Assembly (NCBI GenBank): GCA_900769795.1
Contig: CAAGHZ010000064.1
Coordinates: 1-27,667, forward strand
DNA from: Clostridia bacterium
GTDB taxonomy: Bacteria; Bacillota; Clostridia; Monoglobales; Monoglobaceae
Reading direction: 5' to 3'
Length of the DNA stretch: 27,667 nt
The notes under the pieces are model-generated. The model made no database searches. It was not told where the DNA came from and saw only the letters and a program-made list of their open reading frames with translations. Made by a program: the position numbers and the translations under genes. Numbering within the stretch: the stretch's first letter is position 1; each line of letters starts with the position of its first letter. Shown here piece after piece: positions 15,070 to 24,133 of this stretch.

Positions 15070-17166
15070 ATGCCAGATATATGCGAGCTTTTCGGAAGCA
15101 TGGTTTTCGATAACACTACAATGAAGGCAAGACTTCCGGAAGATACATACGAACACGTTAGAAAAACAAAAGAAGAAGGCGTCCCCCTTACCCGAGAGGT
15201 TGCCGACATCGTTGCAAACGCAATGAAGGACTGGGCAATCGAAAAAGGGGTGACTCACTATACCCATTGGTTTCAGCCTATGACCGGCGTTACCGCAGAA
15301 AAGCACGACAGTTTTATCTCACCAACTGATGATAACAAAATTATTATGGAATTCTCAGGCAAGGAACTCATCAAGGGTGAACCCGATGCGTCAAGTTTTC
15401 CCTCGGGCGGACTTCGTTCTACCTTCGAGGCAAGAGGCTACACCGCATGGGACCCAACCTCCGACGCCTTTATAAAGAACGACATTCTTTGTATACCAAC
15501 TATTTTCTGTTCCTATACAGGCGAGGCTCTCGATAAGAAGACTCCTCTTCTGCGCTCTCTCGAGGCTCTCAATACTCAAGCTCTCCGCGTCGTGCATCAC
15601 CTTGGCATGACCGATGTAAAGCGCATAAGCACCACCGTTGGACCCGAGCAGGAGTATTTCTTAATCGACAGAAAAATTGCGCTTAAACGTCGTGACCTTG
15701 TCTACACCGGCAGAACCCTCTTTGGCGCTATGCCCCCCAAAGGGCAGGAACTTGACGACCATTACTTTGGCGTTATCAAAACCAGAGTATCCAACTATAT
15801 GAAGGATCTTGACACAGAACTCTGGAAACTCGGCGTGAGAGCAAAAACCAAGCATAACGAAGCAGCCCCCGCTCAGCACGAACTTGCACCCATCTTCTCG
15901 TCGGGCAACGTTTCAACCGACCACAATCAGCTCACTATGGAGCTTATGAAAAAGGTTGCCGAGAAGCATGGTATGAAGTGTCTTTTGCACGAAAAGCCAT
16001 TTGCAGGTGTCAATGGCAGCGGCAAGCACGACAACTGGTCTCTCGGCACCGATACCGGCATAAACCTCTTCAAACCCGGCAAAAACCCGAGAGAAAACAC
16101 AAGATTTTTAGTCTTCCTTTGCGCAGTAATCAAAGCAGTTGACGAATACCAGGATTTGCTTCGCGTTTCCGTTGCAACCGCAGGTAACGACCATCGCCTC
16201 GGTGCCGCAGAAGCACCACCTGCCATAATTTCTATGTTTATTGGCGAAGACCTTGCAGAAGTTCTCAAATCCGTTGCCGAGGGCAGCGATTACGAGCCCG
16301 GAAGCAAACAGATAATGGAGTCGGGCATCGATGCCCTGCCAAACTTCACAAAGGATGCAACAGATCGCAACAGAACATCGCCATTCGCCTTTACCGGCAA
16401 CAAATTTGAATTCCGCATGCCGGGTTCAAGTTTGTCGGTTTCAGGCCCTAACTTTATGCTTAACACCGCTGTCGCTGAGGCTCTTTGTCAGTTTGCAGAC
16501 AGGCTCGATAGTGCAGATGATGTTTCTGCCGAAATCGAGACACTGCTTAGAGAAACCATAAAAAAACATGGCAGAATTATATTTAATGGCAACAATTACT
16601 CAAAAGAATGGGAAATCGAGGCAGAAAGGCGCGGTCTTCTTAACCTCAAGAGCACCCCTGACGCTCTCCCATACTTTATTCACGAGAAAAACGTGAGATT
16701 GTTTGAGAAGCACAACATTCTCACCAAGGACGAGCTCGAATCCAGATACGAAATTAACCTTGAAAACTACAACAAGGTTATCAACATCGAGGCTCTTACC
16801 ACACTTGAAATGGCAAGACAGGATATAATCCCTGCAGTCAGCAAATATATAAAACTGCTCAGCGAATGTGCAATTTCAAAGAAGAAACTGGGAATCCCCG
16901 TAGATTGCTCCACTGAAGAGACGCTTGTTTCAAAACTCTCAGACGGACTTGCACATCTGTATGGAGAACTGGAGGATCTCGACTATAAAGTCAAGCGCGC
17001 GCACGAAATCACAGATGCTCTTGAGGCCGCAAAATTCTACCACAACGAAATCTTAGAGAGTATGTCGGTCATTAGATCCCTTGCAGATGAGATGGAGGTT
17101 TATACCGCTAAGGAATATTGGCCTTTCCCATCTTACGGAGATCTGCTCTTTAGCATTCAGGAATAG
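15070..17166 (+). CDS. glnN: Glutamine synthetase type III
   Basis: A 698-aa GSIII enzyme (ATP + glutamate + NH3 to glutamine), cytoplasmic and dodecameric in known members. The family features are YTHWFQPMTGVTAEKHDSF, SGGLRSTFEARGYTAWDPTS, GPEQEYFLID, the ammonium/glutamate region KTKHNEAAPAQHELAPIF, NGSGKHDNWSL, and the ATP/phosphate loop NDHRLGAAEAPPAI. The extended helical C-terminus and length near 700 separate it from GSI and GSII. A longer frame starts at 15004, but AAAGGAG lies 8 nt before the ATG at 15070. It starts 89 bp after the SLH gene without a terminator between them, so read-through from the strong SLH promoter is possible. A terminator closes it. Confidence 0.95.
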   Translation: MPDICELFGSMVFDNTTMKARLPEDTYEHVRKTKEEGVPLTREVADIVANAMKDWAIEKGVTHYTHWFQPMTGVTAEKHDSFISPTDDNKIIMEFSGKELIKGEPDASSFPSGGLRSTFEARGYTAWDPTSDAFIKNDILCIPTIFCSYTGEALDKKTPLLRSLEALNTQALRVVHHLGMTDVKRISTTVGPEQEYFLIDRKIALKRRDLVYTGRTLFGAMPPKGQELDDHYFGVIKTRVSNYMKDLDTELWKLGVRAKTKHNEAAPAQHELAPIFSSGNVSTDHNQLTMELMKKVAEKHGMKCLLHEKPFAGVNGSGKHDNWSLGTDTGINLFKPGKNPRENTRFLVFLCAVIKAVDEYQDLLRVSVATAGNDHRLGAAEAPPAIISMFIGEDLAEVLKSVAEGSDYEPGSKQIMESGIDALPNFTKDATDRNRTSPFAFTGNKFEFRMPGSSLSVSGPNFMLNTAVAEALCQFADRLDSADDVSAEIETLLRETIKKHGRIIFNGNNYSKEWEIEAERRGLLNLKSTPDALPYFIHEKNVRLFEKHNILTKDELESRYEINLENYNKVINIEALTTLEMARQDIIPAVSKYIKLLSECAISKKKLGIPVDCSTEETLVSKLSDGLAHLYGELEDLDYKVKRAHEITDALEAAKFYHNEILESMSVIRSLADEMEVYTAKEYWPFPSYGDLLFSIQE

Positions 17167-17171
17167 CAGAT

Positions 17172-17204
17172 ATTTGGGCGAACAAAAGTTCGCCCAAATT
17201 TTTT
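17172..17204 (+). terminator. Rho-independent terminator after glnN
   Basis: A perfect 12-bp stem, ATTTGGGCGAAC (17172-17183) with GTTCGCCCAAAT (17188-17199), AAAA loop and a T-run. The ribosome site of the next gene begins immediately after it. Confidence 0.9.
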
Positions 17205-17218
17205 AGGAGACCATCTAT

Positions 17219-18457
17219 ATGAAAAATATATCTCGCATTATACTTATCCTACTTGTTATATCTGTATCAATTACAGTATTCCCTTTAAAGACTTCCGCCG
17301 CAAGTACCCACTACGGAAAGCCCCACACAAATGACATATTAAACGTCAGAAACGGGAGTCTCACAAATGGCAGAGAAAATGTTATTTTAAACGGCGTAAA
17401 TCTTGGGGGATGGCTTCTTATGGAAACCTGGATGAGCCCCGTCAAGGATGAAAACGAAGAAATGGCATACTCAGACGTTGTGACTATCCTGACAGAACGT
17501 TTCGGCAGATTTAAAGCTATGGAACTTATTGGTGTTTATGAGAATAACTTTATAACCGAGACAGACTTTGCAAATATAGAGCGTTTGGGTTTTAACTGCG
17601 TCCGCATACCTTTTTGGTACGGAAACTTTATGACAGATGATTTCGAGTGGCTGACCTATGATACGGATGATAACCCGGGGTTTCGCAGACTTGATTTTGC
17701 ACTCAGTATGTGTGATAAATATAACCTGTATGCAATCCTCGATATGCACGGCTGTCCCGGTGGTCAAAGTATGAACCACAGCACAGGGTCGATAGGCAAG
17801 GGCGAACTGTACCATAACGAGAAAAACCTTGTTGCCATGGAGCGTATTTGGACAGAAATTGCAAAAAGATACAAAGACAGGGCCTGTATTGCAGCCTACG
17901 ATATTATGAACGAACCCTTTAACAACACAGGTTATGATGTTTCGCAGGCGGAGAGCCCTGAAGCCATCTCCCTTACCATATCGGTGTACGACCGCATGAT
18001 AAAAGCAATTCGAAAAATTGACAACAAGCATATTATCTCCATCGAAGGCGTATGGACAACAAATATTTTACCTGACCCTAAAACTTACAGATGGACAAAT
18101 ATGATGTATCAAATGCACATTTACGACAGAAATAAACCTATGATAGCCAAAAGAATTTCCGAACTTACCGAATCAGTCCGCAAATACAACGTTGCACCTC
18201 TTATTGGCGAATACAACAACAGTCCATTTGAGAAATATGCAACCGAAGCATATTCAAATAACAACATAAGTCGCATAAAATGGACATATAAAACAGTTGG
18301 CACAGATCTCGGCAATTGGGGGCTTTATAACAAATCAGTTACCAAGACAGATATAAAATCAGCCTCTTTCGGCGAAATAAAAACAGCCTTTGGCAACACA
18401 ATGCAAACCGAAAACGGCTTTGTTTTTAATGAGGAAGAATATGAAAATATAAAGTAA
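17219..18457 (+). CDS. Secreted glycoside hydrolase family 5 (beta-glucanase)
   Basis: A 412-aa secreted glycosidase with a signal peptide at residues 1-28 (ending TSAAS). The GH5/clan A catalytic domain fills the rest: LNGVNLGGWLLMETWMSP, RLGFNCVRIPFWYGNF, LDMHGCPGGQSMNHSTG, acid/base Glu232 in IMNEPF, and nucleophile Glu331 in IGEYN. The NLGGWL and HGCPGGQS style is closest to exo-beta-1,3-glucanase-like GH5 members, but the substrate (beta-1,3- or beta-1,4-glucan) is not determined. There is no carbohydrate-binding, dockerin or SLH domain, so it should be released or held only by its own fold. AGGAGA lies 8 nt before the ATG. Its promoter was not found; it may be read in part from the glnN side, and a terminator follows. 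Confidence 0.88.
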   Translation: MKNISRIILILLVISVSITVFPLKTSAASTHYGKPHTNDILNVRNGSLTNGRENVILNGVNLGGWLLMETWMSPVKDENEEMAYSDVVTILTERFGRFKAMELIGVYENNFITETDFANIERLGFNCVRIPFWYGNFMTDDFEWLTYDTDDNPGFRRLDFALSMCDKYNLYAILDMHGCPGGQSMNHSTGSIGKGELYHNEKNLVAMERIWTEIAKRYKDRACIAAYDIMNEPFNNTGYDVSQAESPEAISLTISVYDRMIKAIRKIDNKHIISIEGVWTTNILPDPKTYRWTNMMYQMHIYDRNKPMIAKRISELTESVRKYNVAPLIGEYNNSPFEKYATEAYSNNNISRIKWTYKTVGTDLGNWGLYNKSVTKTDIKSASFGEIKTAFGNTMQTENGFVFNEEEYENIK

Positions 18458-18486
18458 AACAGGGTGCGAATGCACCCTGTTTTTTT
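18457..18486 (+). terminator. Rho-independent terminator after the GH5 gene
   Basis: The stem AACAGGGTGC pairs with GCACCCTGTT around a GAAT loop, followed by at least six T. It begins at the stop codon of the GH5 gene. Confidence 0.9.
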
Positions 18487-18543
18487 GTTGTAAAATGTCC
18501 CTGAAAAATACCCAAAAATTATAAAAAATTTTGCAAAAAACCC

Positions 18544-18572
18544 TTGTTAAAATTACGCCTTTATGGTACAAT
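18544..18572 (+). promoter_or_regulatory. Probable sigma-A promoter of dnaN-recF-remB-gyrB
   Basis: TTGTTA (18544-18549), 17 nt, TACAAT (18567-18572), 108 nt before dnaN. The rest of the 194-bp intergenic stretch (18487-18680) is AT-rich; I saw no cluster of DnaA boxes in it. Confidence 0.55.
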
Positions 18573-18680
18573 ATATGGTGTAAATATACGCTAAAATTCA
18601 GTTTGTTTTTTCCTCTGTCTTACATCCCGCAAAAAGCGCGTAATTACAAGCAAAAACAACTGTAACTTAAGGAGAAAAAT

Positions 18681-19793
18681 ATGAGAATTTTATGTGAACA
18701 GGAAATACTCGGCGAGGCTGTCTCAATTGTGTCTCGCGCAGTGTCATCAAAGAGCACTCTTCCGGTGCTTGAAGGTATATACATAAAAGCCACCGAGGAT
18801 GGCAAAATCAAACTCACCGGCAACGATATGGAAATCGGAATCGAAGCTGTTGCCGAGGCTGAGGTTATGCAGCCGGGCGAAATAGTTATTAACGCCAAAA
18901 TGCTGACAGGCATTGTGCGTTCACTCGGCTTCGGGAAGGTGAGTATTGAAACAAACGAGAAAAACCAGACACTTATAAAAAGCGGTAGCGCAAAATTTGA
19001 AATTGCAGGAATTTCTGCTGATGATTTCCCCGATTTACCCGTTGTGGATCCCGAATACTCGATTAGTATACCTGCAAAAATTCTCAAAGATATGATTGCA
19101 AAGTGCGGCTTTGCCGTTGCCGCAAGCGAGAACAACCCTGTTCTTACCGGATGTCTGCTCGAAATCGAAAAGAGCGGACTTACAATGGTTGCACTTGATG
19201 GCTACAGAATGGCCTTGTGCAAGACAAAGATGGAAAATGATTTTGAAGAAAAATCAATGATAATTCCTGCAAAATCACTTTCAGAACTCGCAAGAATCAT
19301 TGGCGACTCTGACGAGGAGATAAAAATTAATGCAACCTCAAGAAACGCCATATTTATGTTTGATAACTTTAAAATGGTTACAAGACTTATCGAGGGCAAT
19401 TATATCAACTATCATAACGTAATACCCAAGGATTATGCTATTGAGGTTGACTGTCAGACTGACAGATTGCTCGATTCCATCCAGAGGGTTTCTCTTATTA
19501 TCCTCAACGATGTTGTTAAGAGTCCTGTTCGCTTTAACATAGCAGACGGAAACATCAACATCTCCTGTTCTACATCTGCAGGAAACGTAGACGATAACAT
19601 CGCCGTTGACATACGAGACGCCGCGCTGGAAATCGGATTTTATAACAGATATCTGCTTGAGGCCTTCAGGGTAATAGACGCAGAAACCGTTACTCTTAAG
19701 TTCAACACATCCACAAGCCCGCTTGTTGTTGTACCTCAGGAGGGTGATGATTTTCTATATCTCATCCTTCCTCTCAGACTTCACGCAGAATAA
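18681..19793 (+). CDS. dnaN: DNA polymerase III beta sliding clamp
   Basis: A 370-aa protein of normal clamp length. It forms the ring that tethers DNA polymerase III to DNA. Recognised by MRILCEQEILGEAVSIVSRA, STLPVLEGIYIKA, GNDMEIGIEA, the domain-2 region AASENNPVLTGCLLEIE with LVALDGYRMAL-like text, and the end FLYLILPLRLHAE (the usual PxR peptide region). AAGGAG lies 8 nt before the ATG. It is followed by recF after 40 bp, with no S4-domain (rlbA/yaaA) gene between, and is not preceded by dnaA; instead a GH5 gene and terminator lie upstream. Confidence 0.96.
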   Translation: MRILCEQEILGEAVSIVSRAVSSKSTLPVLEGIYIKATEDGKIKLTGNDMEIGIEAVAEAEVMQPGEIVINAKMLTGIVRSLGFGKVSIETNEKNQTLIKSGSAKFEIAGISADDFPDLPVVDPEYSISIPAKILKDMIAKCGFAVAASENNPVLTGCLLEIEKSGLTMVALDGYRMALCKTKMENDFEEKSMIIPAKSLSELARIIGDSDEEIKINATSRNAIFMFDNFKMVTRLIEGNYINYHNVIPKDYAIEVDCQTDRLLDSIQRVSLIILNDVVKSPVRFNIADGNINISCSTSAGNVDDNIAVDIRDAALEIGFYNRYLLEAFRVIDAETVTLKFNTSTSPLVVVPQEGDDFLYLILPLRLHAE

Positions 19794-19833
19794 TCTATTG
19801 TACCTGCAACATCAACGGAGGTGATGGTCAAAG

Positions 19834-20937
19834 ATGAAAGCCCTGCACCTGGAACTTACAAACTTCCGCAACTATACGGAGCAGTCTTTTGATTTTAAAG
19901 ACGGCGTCAATATAATATCGGGCGACAACGCCCAGGGCAAGACCAATATCTTAGAGGCCGTGTACTTCTTCGCTATGGGCAAGTCCCCAAGAGCGCACCG
20001 CGATGCCGAACTTATCCGCCACGGACAAAATAGTGCAAAAATCAGTCTTGAGTTCTCTGACAGCAAAAGAAACAATAAACTTGAGGCCGAAATCTTTCGT
20101 GATAAGCGAAAGATAATATCTGCAAATGACGTGCCTCTACGCAAGAACAGCGAACTTGTCCGCAGATTTAATGTAGTTTACTTTGGCCCTGAATATTTAG
20201 GGCTTGTAAAGGAAGCTCCAAGGCTCAGACGCCAGAACCTTGATGTCCTAATCAGCCAAATAAGGCCCGGTTACCTGACAGCCCTTGGGGAACTGAGAAA
20301 AATTGTTGACAGCAAAAACGCCTTGTTGCGTATGGAACGTCCTAACCTTATGATGCTTGATATAATGGATGAAAAACTTGCAACAATATCCGCAAACATT
20401 ATACTGTACCGCTCAATCTACATTGACCGCATAGGGCAGATAGCAAAAGCATTGCAATCAGAAATATCCGGTGGCAACGAGGACCTGGAACTGCGCTATA
20501 ACTGTTGCATCGGTAATGTGAGGGGCATGGACAATGACAGCCTTGTAAAAGCCTTAAAAGCCAAACTTCTCGAATCGAGAGAACGCGAAAAGCGTCTGTG
20601 CGAGACGGTCGTCTCTCCGCACAGAGAAGACATCAGTTTTTATATAAACGGCACAGAGGCTAAGCTTTTTGCCTCTCAGGGGCAACAAAAAACCATTGTT
20701 ATGTCTCAAAAACTCGCAGAGGTTGAACTTATAAAAACAGAGACGGGAGAGATTCCTGTTTTGCTTCTTGATGATATAATGAGCGAGTTTGATAAAAAAA
20801 GGCGAGATTATATACTAGAACATATCAACAATATGCAAATACTGATAACCTGTACCGACACAGACGGCATGGATGTTCCATCATCTGCAAGGCAGTTTAG
20901 AATTACCGATGGGCAGGCAGAGGTACTTGCAGAGTAG
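19834..20937 (+). CDS. recF: DNA repair and replication protein RecF
   Basis: A 367-aa SMC-like ATPase acting in RecFOR loading of RecA at gaps. Walker A is G30DNAQGKTN, the ABC signature lies in FASQGQQKTIVMSQKLAEVE, and Walker B is LLLDDIMSEFD. The start MKALHLELTNFRNY is typical. GGAGGTGA precedes the ATG. It lies between dnaN and remB, the classical Firmicutes order. Confidence 0.96.
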   Translation: MKALHLELTNFRNYTEQSFDFKDGVNIISGDNAQGKTNILEAVYFFAMGKSPRAHRDAELIRHGQNSAKISLEFSDSKRNNKLEAEIFRDKRKIISANDVPLRKNSELVRRFNVVYFGPEYLGLVKEAPRLRRQNLDVLISQIRPGYLTALGELRKIVDSKNALLRMERPNLMMLDIMDEKLATISANIILYRSIYIDRIGQIAKALQSEISGGNEDLELRYNCCIGNVRGMDNDSLVKALKAKLLESREREKRLCETVVSPHREDISFYINGTEAKLFASQGQQKTIVMSQKLAEVELIKTETGEIPVLLLDDIMSEFDKKRRDYILEHINNMQILITCTDTDGMDVPSSARQFRITDGQAEVLAE

Positions 20938-20957
20938 ATTTAAGGGGGCAGATGCAA

Positions 20958-21212
20958 ATGTATTTACATTTAGGCAGCGACACCGTAGTCAACACCGCAG
21001 ATATCATCGCCATAATGGACCTGGAAAGTTCTTCTATGTCCGCAAACACTCGTGAATTTTTAAAAACAATTGAAAACGAAGGCTTTGTCCGCAATGTCTC
21101 TGAGGAAATCCCAAAAACCTTTGTGGTTTGCAAGATAAACGGACAATCAGTAATATATGTAACCAACATTTCTTCAAAAGCGCTTGCCGGAAGAGTTGAT
21201 AAATACAGTTAA
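20958..21212 (+). CDS. remB: RemB-like DUF370 regulator
   Basis: An 84-aa protein of the extracellular-matrix regulator family. In Bacillus subtilis RemB (YaaB) sits in the same recF-gyrB gap. The start MYLHLGSDTVVNTADIIAIM and end VIYVTNISSKALAGR match the family. An ATG two codons upstream (20952) is too close to the AAGGGGG site; the ATG at 20958 has 9-nt spacing and gives the family N-terminus. It is probably co-transcribed with recF and gyrB. Confidence 0.92.
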   Translation: MYLHLGSDTVVNTADIIAIMDLESSSMSANTREFLKTIENEGFVRNVSEEIPKTFVVCKINGQSVIYVTNISSKALAGRVDKYS

Positions 21213-21244
21213 TTAGAGAATATAAGAAACAGGAGTTGATATAA

Positions 21245-23188
21245 ATGGCAGAAGAACATATTACAAGTGTTCCCGTAGATAATGAATATGATGCCAATCA
21301 AATACAGGTACTTGAGGGGCTTGAGGCTGTCCGCAAGCGTCCCGGTATGTACATTGGATCTACATCGTCAAGAGGTCTTCACCATCTTGTATATGAAATC
21401 GTGGATAACTCTATCGATGAGGCTCTTGCAGGCTACTGTAAGAATATTGAGGTTATTATCGAGGCGGATAACTCTATCACCGTTACAGATGATGGTCGTG
21501 GTATCCCTGTCGGCATGCATCCAAAGATGGGAATTCCCGCAGTCGAGGTTGTATTTACCATCCTTCACGCCGGCGGTAAGTTCGGCGGCGGCGGATACAA
21601 GGTATCCGGTGGTCTCCACGGTGTTGGTGCATCCGTAGTTAATGCGCTCTCGGAATACCTCGAAGTAGAGATCTGCGATGGCGAGCATATTTACACCCAG
21701 AGATACGAAAGAGGTGTAAGCTGCGGACCTCTCAGACAGATCGGCGATGCGGACAAGTCCGGCACAAAGGTTCATTTTAAACCTGATGGCGAAATCTTTG
21801 AGGATTTGGTGTATGACTTTGATATTCTCCTCTCAAGATTAAGAGAGCAGGCATTTTTGAACGCAGGCGTTCATATAATTCTTCGCGACAAGAGAGCCAA
21901 TGTTCCCGAGGACAAGGCGGTTGCAGATATGAGATACGAGGGCGGTATTCGCGAGTTTGTAACATACATTAACCGTAACAAAGAAGCGATTCATCCCGAC
22001 GTCATCTATGTAAACTCTGTGCGCGAAAATTCTGAAGCAGAGGTTGCCCTCCAGTATAACGATGGCTATACCGAGAATATTATCAGTTTTGCCAACAACA
22101 TCAACACAACAGAGGGCGGTACTCACGAGGTTGGCTTTAAGGCGGCGCTTACAAAGGTTATAAACGATTACGCAAGAAAGTATAAATTCTTAAAAGACAA
22201 CGACGACAACTTAAAAGGTGAGGACGTCCGCGAGGGTCTTTCTTGCATCATCAGCGTAAAGGTAACCGAAGCGCAGTTTGAAGGTCAGACTAAAACAAAA
22301 CTTGGCAACAGCGAAATGCGTTCTATCGTCGAAAAGATGGTTAACGAGAAACTCGCTGAGTTCTTCGAAGAAAACCCTGCAATTGCAAAGATAATTGTTG
22401 ACAAATCTCTTACCGCATCAAGAGCAAGAGAGGCTGCAAAGCGTGCAAGAGAGAACACCAGACGCAAAGGTGCTCTTGAAAGCGCATCTCTCCCCGGCAA
22501 ACTTGCGGATTGTTCTGACAAGGACAACACCTATACCGAGATATATATCGTAGAGGGAGACTCTGCGGGTGGCTCTGCAAAGCAGGGCAGAGACAGACGC
22601 TTTCAGGCTATACTTCCGCTCTGGGGTAAAATGCTCAACGTTGAAAAAGCAAGAGTTGATAAGGTGTACGGCAACGATAAGCTTATGCCTGTTATTACCG
22701 CTCTTGGCGCAGGCTTTGGTGAGGACTTCAACCTTGAAAAACTTCGCTATGGCAAGATAGTTATTATGGCCGATGCCGATGTGGATGGTGCTCATATCAG
22801 AACTCTTCTTCTTACGTTCTTCTTCAGATTTATGAGACCTCTCATCGAAGCGGGCCACGTATATATTGCTCAGCCGCCTCTTTACAGAATCTCAAGAGGC
22901 AAAGTACACAAATATGCGTATAGCGATGCGGAACTTCGCACCATTTTAGATGATATGGAGGAAGGCAGACAGCCATCCATCCAGAGATATAAGGGTCTTG
23001 GTGAGATGGACCCCGAGCAGCTCTGGGAAACTACCATGAATCCTGAAACAAGAGTTATGCTTAGGGTTGATCTGGAAGACGCTCGCCAGGCAGACGAGAC
23101 ATTTACCATCCTTATGGGCGACAAGGTAGAGCCAAGACGTAAATTTATTGAAGACTACTCATCAACGGTTGTAAATCTTGACATATAA
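21245..23188 (+). CDS. gyrB: DNA gyrase subunit B
   Basis: A 647-aa type IIA topoisomerase ATPase subunit, which introduces negative supercoils together with GyrA. GHKL ATPase motifs are LVYEIVDNSIDEALAGYC, VTDDGRGIPVGMH and the ATP-lid GGLHGVGASVVNALSE. The Toprim domain has EGDSAGGSAKQGRDR near residue 437 and DADVDGAHIRTLLL. The C-terminus has QRYKGLGEMDPEQLWETTMN. CAGGAG precedes the ATG. gyrA does not follow; a gene of unknown function begins 16 bp after the stop. Confidence 0.97.
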   Translation: MAEEHITSVPVDNEYDANQIQVLEGLEAVRKRPGMYIGSTSSRGLHHLVYEIVDNSIDEALAGYCKNIEVIIEADNSITVTDDGRGIPVGMHPKMGIPAVEVVFTILHAGGKFGGGGYKVSGGLHGVGASVVNALSEYLEVEICDGEHIYTQRYERGVSCGPLRQIGDADKSGTKVHFKPDGEIFEDLVYDFDILLSRLREQAFLNAGVHIILRDKRANVPEDKAVADMRYEGGIREFVTYINRNKEAIHPDVIYVNSVRENSEAEVALQYNDGYTENIISFANNINTTEGGTHEVGFKAALTKVINDYARKYKFLKDNDDNLKGEDVREGLSCIISVKVTEAQFEGQTKTKLGNSEMRSIVEKMVNEKLAEFFEENPAIAKIIVDKSLTASRAREAAKRARENTRRKGALESASLPGKLADCSDKDNTYTEIYIVEGDSAGGSAKQGRDRRFQAILPLWGKMLNVEKARVDKVYGNDKLMPVITALGAGFGEDFNLEKLRYGKIVIMADADVDGAHIRTLLLTFFFRFMRPLIEAGHVYIAQPPLYRISRGKVHKYAYSDAELRTILDDMEEGRQPSIQRYKGLGEMDPEQLWETTMNPETRVMLRVDLEDARQADETFTILMGDKVEPRRKFIEDYSSTVVNLDI

Positions 23189-23204
23189 ACCGGAGGGGTT
23201 AAAT

Positions 23205-23828
23205 ATGATTAAAATAGAAAAAGCTTCTGTTATGAATTTTGACGGTGCCATACGCGGCGCGCGAAACCCTCTTAACAGTTGGGACAGAATCGACAGTTTT
23301 TACGATGCAGACGGAAACTATATTTTAGGTGCGAATGACTTAAACCTCGCGAAAAAGCTTTGTAAGGCAGGAAGCGATCACCGAAAGTTTATTCGTCAGA
23401 TTCTGGTATGTGTTGATATCACCGCTCCACTTTATTGGTGGAAGGAATTTGACACATATAAGATTGCAACGGTGGCAAACTCTACAAGCACCATGCATAA
23501 GATTCACAGCAAACCTTTTGAACTTGACGACTTTAGCCACGATCACCTGACAGATGGCGGCAAAGCCGTTCTTGAATCGATGATAGGCTTTCTTGAGGAG
23601 GCAAGACTTCGTTTTGTTGAGAACAAAAGCAAAGAAGACTGGTATGATATGATACAGTTGTTGCCTGAGAGCTATAACCAGACACGTACAGTCACTATGA
23701 ACTACGAAAACCTCTTGAATATGTACTTCGCCCGTCGAACACACAAACTCCTCGAGTGGCATACATATTGTGACTGGATTTTGTCACTTCCTTATACAAA
23801 AGAGCTTTTTTTGCAGGATGAAGCCTAA
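23205..23828 (+). CDS. Unknown protein, resembles phage ThyX-like family
   Basis: A 207-aa soluble protein with no assigned function that I can prove. Distinctive stretches are RGARNPLNSWDRIDS, GSDHRKFIRQILVCVDITAP, LYWWKEFDTYKIATVANST, MHKIHSKPFELDDFSHDHLT, LLPESYNQTRTVTMNYENLL and HKLLEWHTYCDWILSLPY. I remember very similar proteins in clostridial phages and genomes, sometimes labelled ThyX-like (flavin-dependent thymidylate synthase fold). The canonical ThyX motif RHRxxSxNExSxR is not visible, so catalytic activity is doubtful. CGGAGGGG lies 6 nt before the ATG. It follows gyrB by 16 bp and looks co-transcribed. A longer frame starts at 23178 inside gyrB and is not preferred. Confidence 0.6.
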   Translation: MIKIEKASVMNFDGAIRGARNPLNSWDRIDSFYDADGNYILGANDLNLAKKLCKAGSDHRKFIRQILVCVDITAPLYWWKEFDTYKIATVANSTSTMHKIHSKPFELDDFSHDHLTDGGKAVLESMIGFLEEARLRFVENKSKEDWYDMIQLLPESYNQTRTVTMNYENLLNMYFARRTHKLLEWHTYCDWILSLPYTKELFLQDEA

Positions 23829-23833
23829 ATACC

Positions 23834-23862
23834 TTGACAAAACATAGATTTTGTATTATTAT
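23834..23862 (+). promoter_or_regulatory. Probable sigma-A promoter of the ferredoxin gene
   Basis: TTGACA (23834-23839), 17 nt, TATTAT (23857-23862), 34 nt before the ATG. A second -10-like TATAAT at 23860 has a poorer 20-nt spacing. Confidence 0.65.
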
Positions 23863-23896
23863 AATGATGTAATTATGAAAGATGAGGTGAATACAA

Positions 23897-24064
23897 ATGG
23901 CATATACAATTAATGATGATTGCATCAGCTGCGGCGCATGTACAGACGCATGTCCTGTATCTTGCATTTCCGAAGGTGATGGAAAGTACGTTATCAACGC
24001 TGACGAGTGTATCGAGTGTGGCGCATGCGCAGGTGCATGTCCTGTAGACGCTCCTCAGGCGTAA
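23897..24064 (+). CDS. fdx: 2[4Fe-4S] clostridial-type ferredoxin
   Basis: A 55-aa protein, MAYTINDDCISCGAC onward, with two complete cluster motifs, C9-x2-C12-x2-C15-x3-C19-P and C38-x2-C41-x2-C44-x3-C48-P, plus an extra Cys23. It is the classical small clostridial ferredoxin, a low-potential electron carrier for pyruvate:ferredoxin oxidoreductase and hydrogenases such as the one at the left edge. GATGAGGTGA precedes the ATG. It has its own promoter and terminator, so it is a stand-alone unit. Confidence 0.97.
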   Translation: MAYTINDDCISCGACTDACPVSCISEGDGKYVINADECIECGACAGACPVDAPQA

Positions 24065-24090
24065 GCATTGTTGAATAATGTAAAATCAAA

Positions 24091-24119
24091 GGGGGTTGTT
24101 TAAAACAACCCCCTTGTTA
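24091..24119 (+). terminator. Terminator after the ferredoxin gene
   Basis: A perfect 10-bp stem, GGGGGTTGTT (24091-24100) with AACAACCCCC (24104-24113) and a TAA loop. The following tract TTGTTATTT is only moderately T-rich. rsmG begins 15-20 nt later, so read-through is possible. Confidence 0.8.
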
Positions 24120-24133
24120 TTTAGGTGATTTAT

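Noticed and set aside
18487..18680. Region before dnaN as a possible oriC.
   Set aside because: It is AT-rich, but I found no cluster of TTATCCACA-like boxes, and dnaA is absent. A single 7/9 match at 24979 (TATTCCACA) is not enough.
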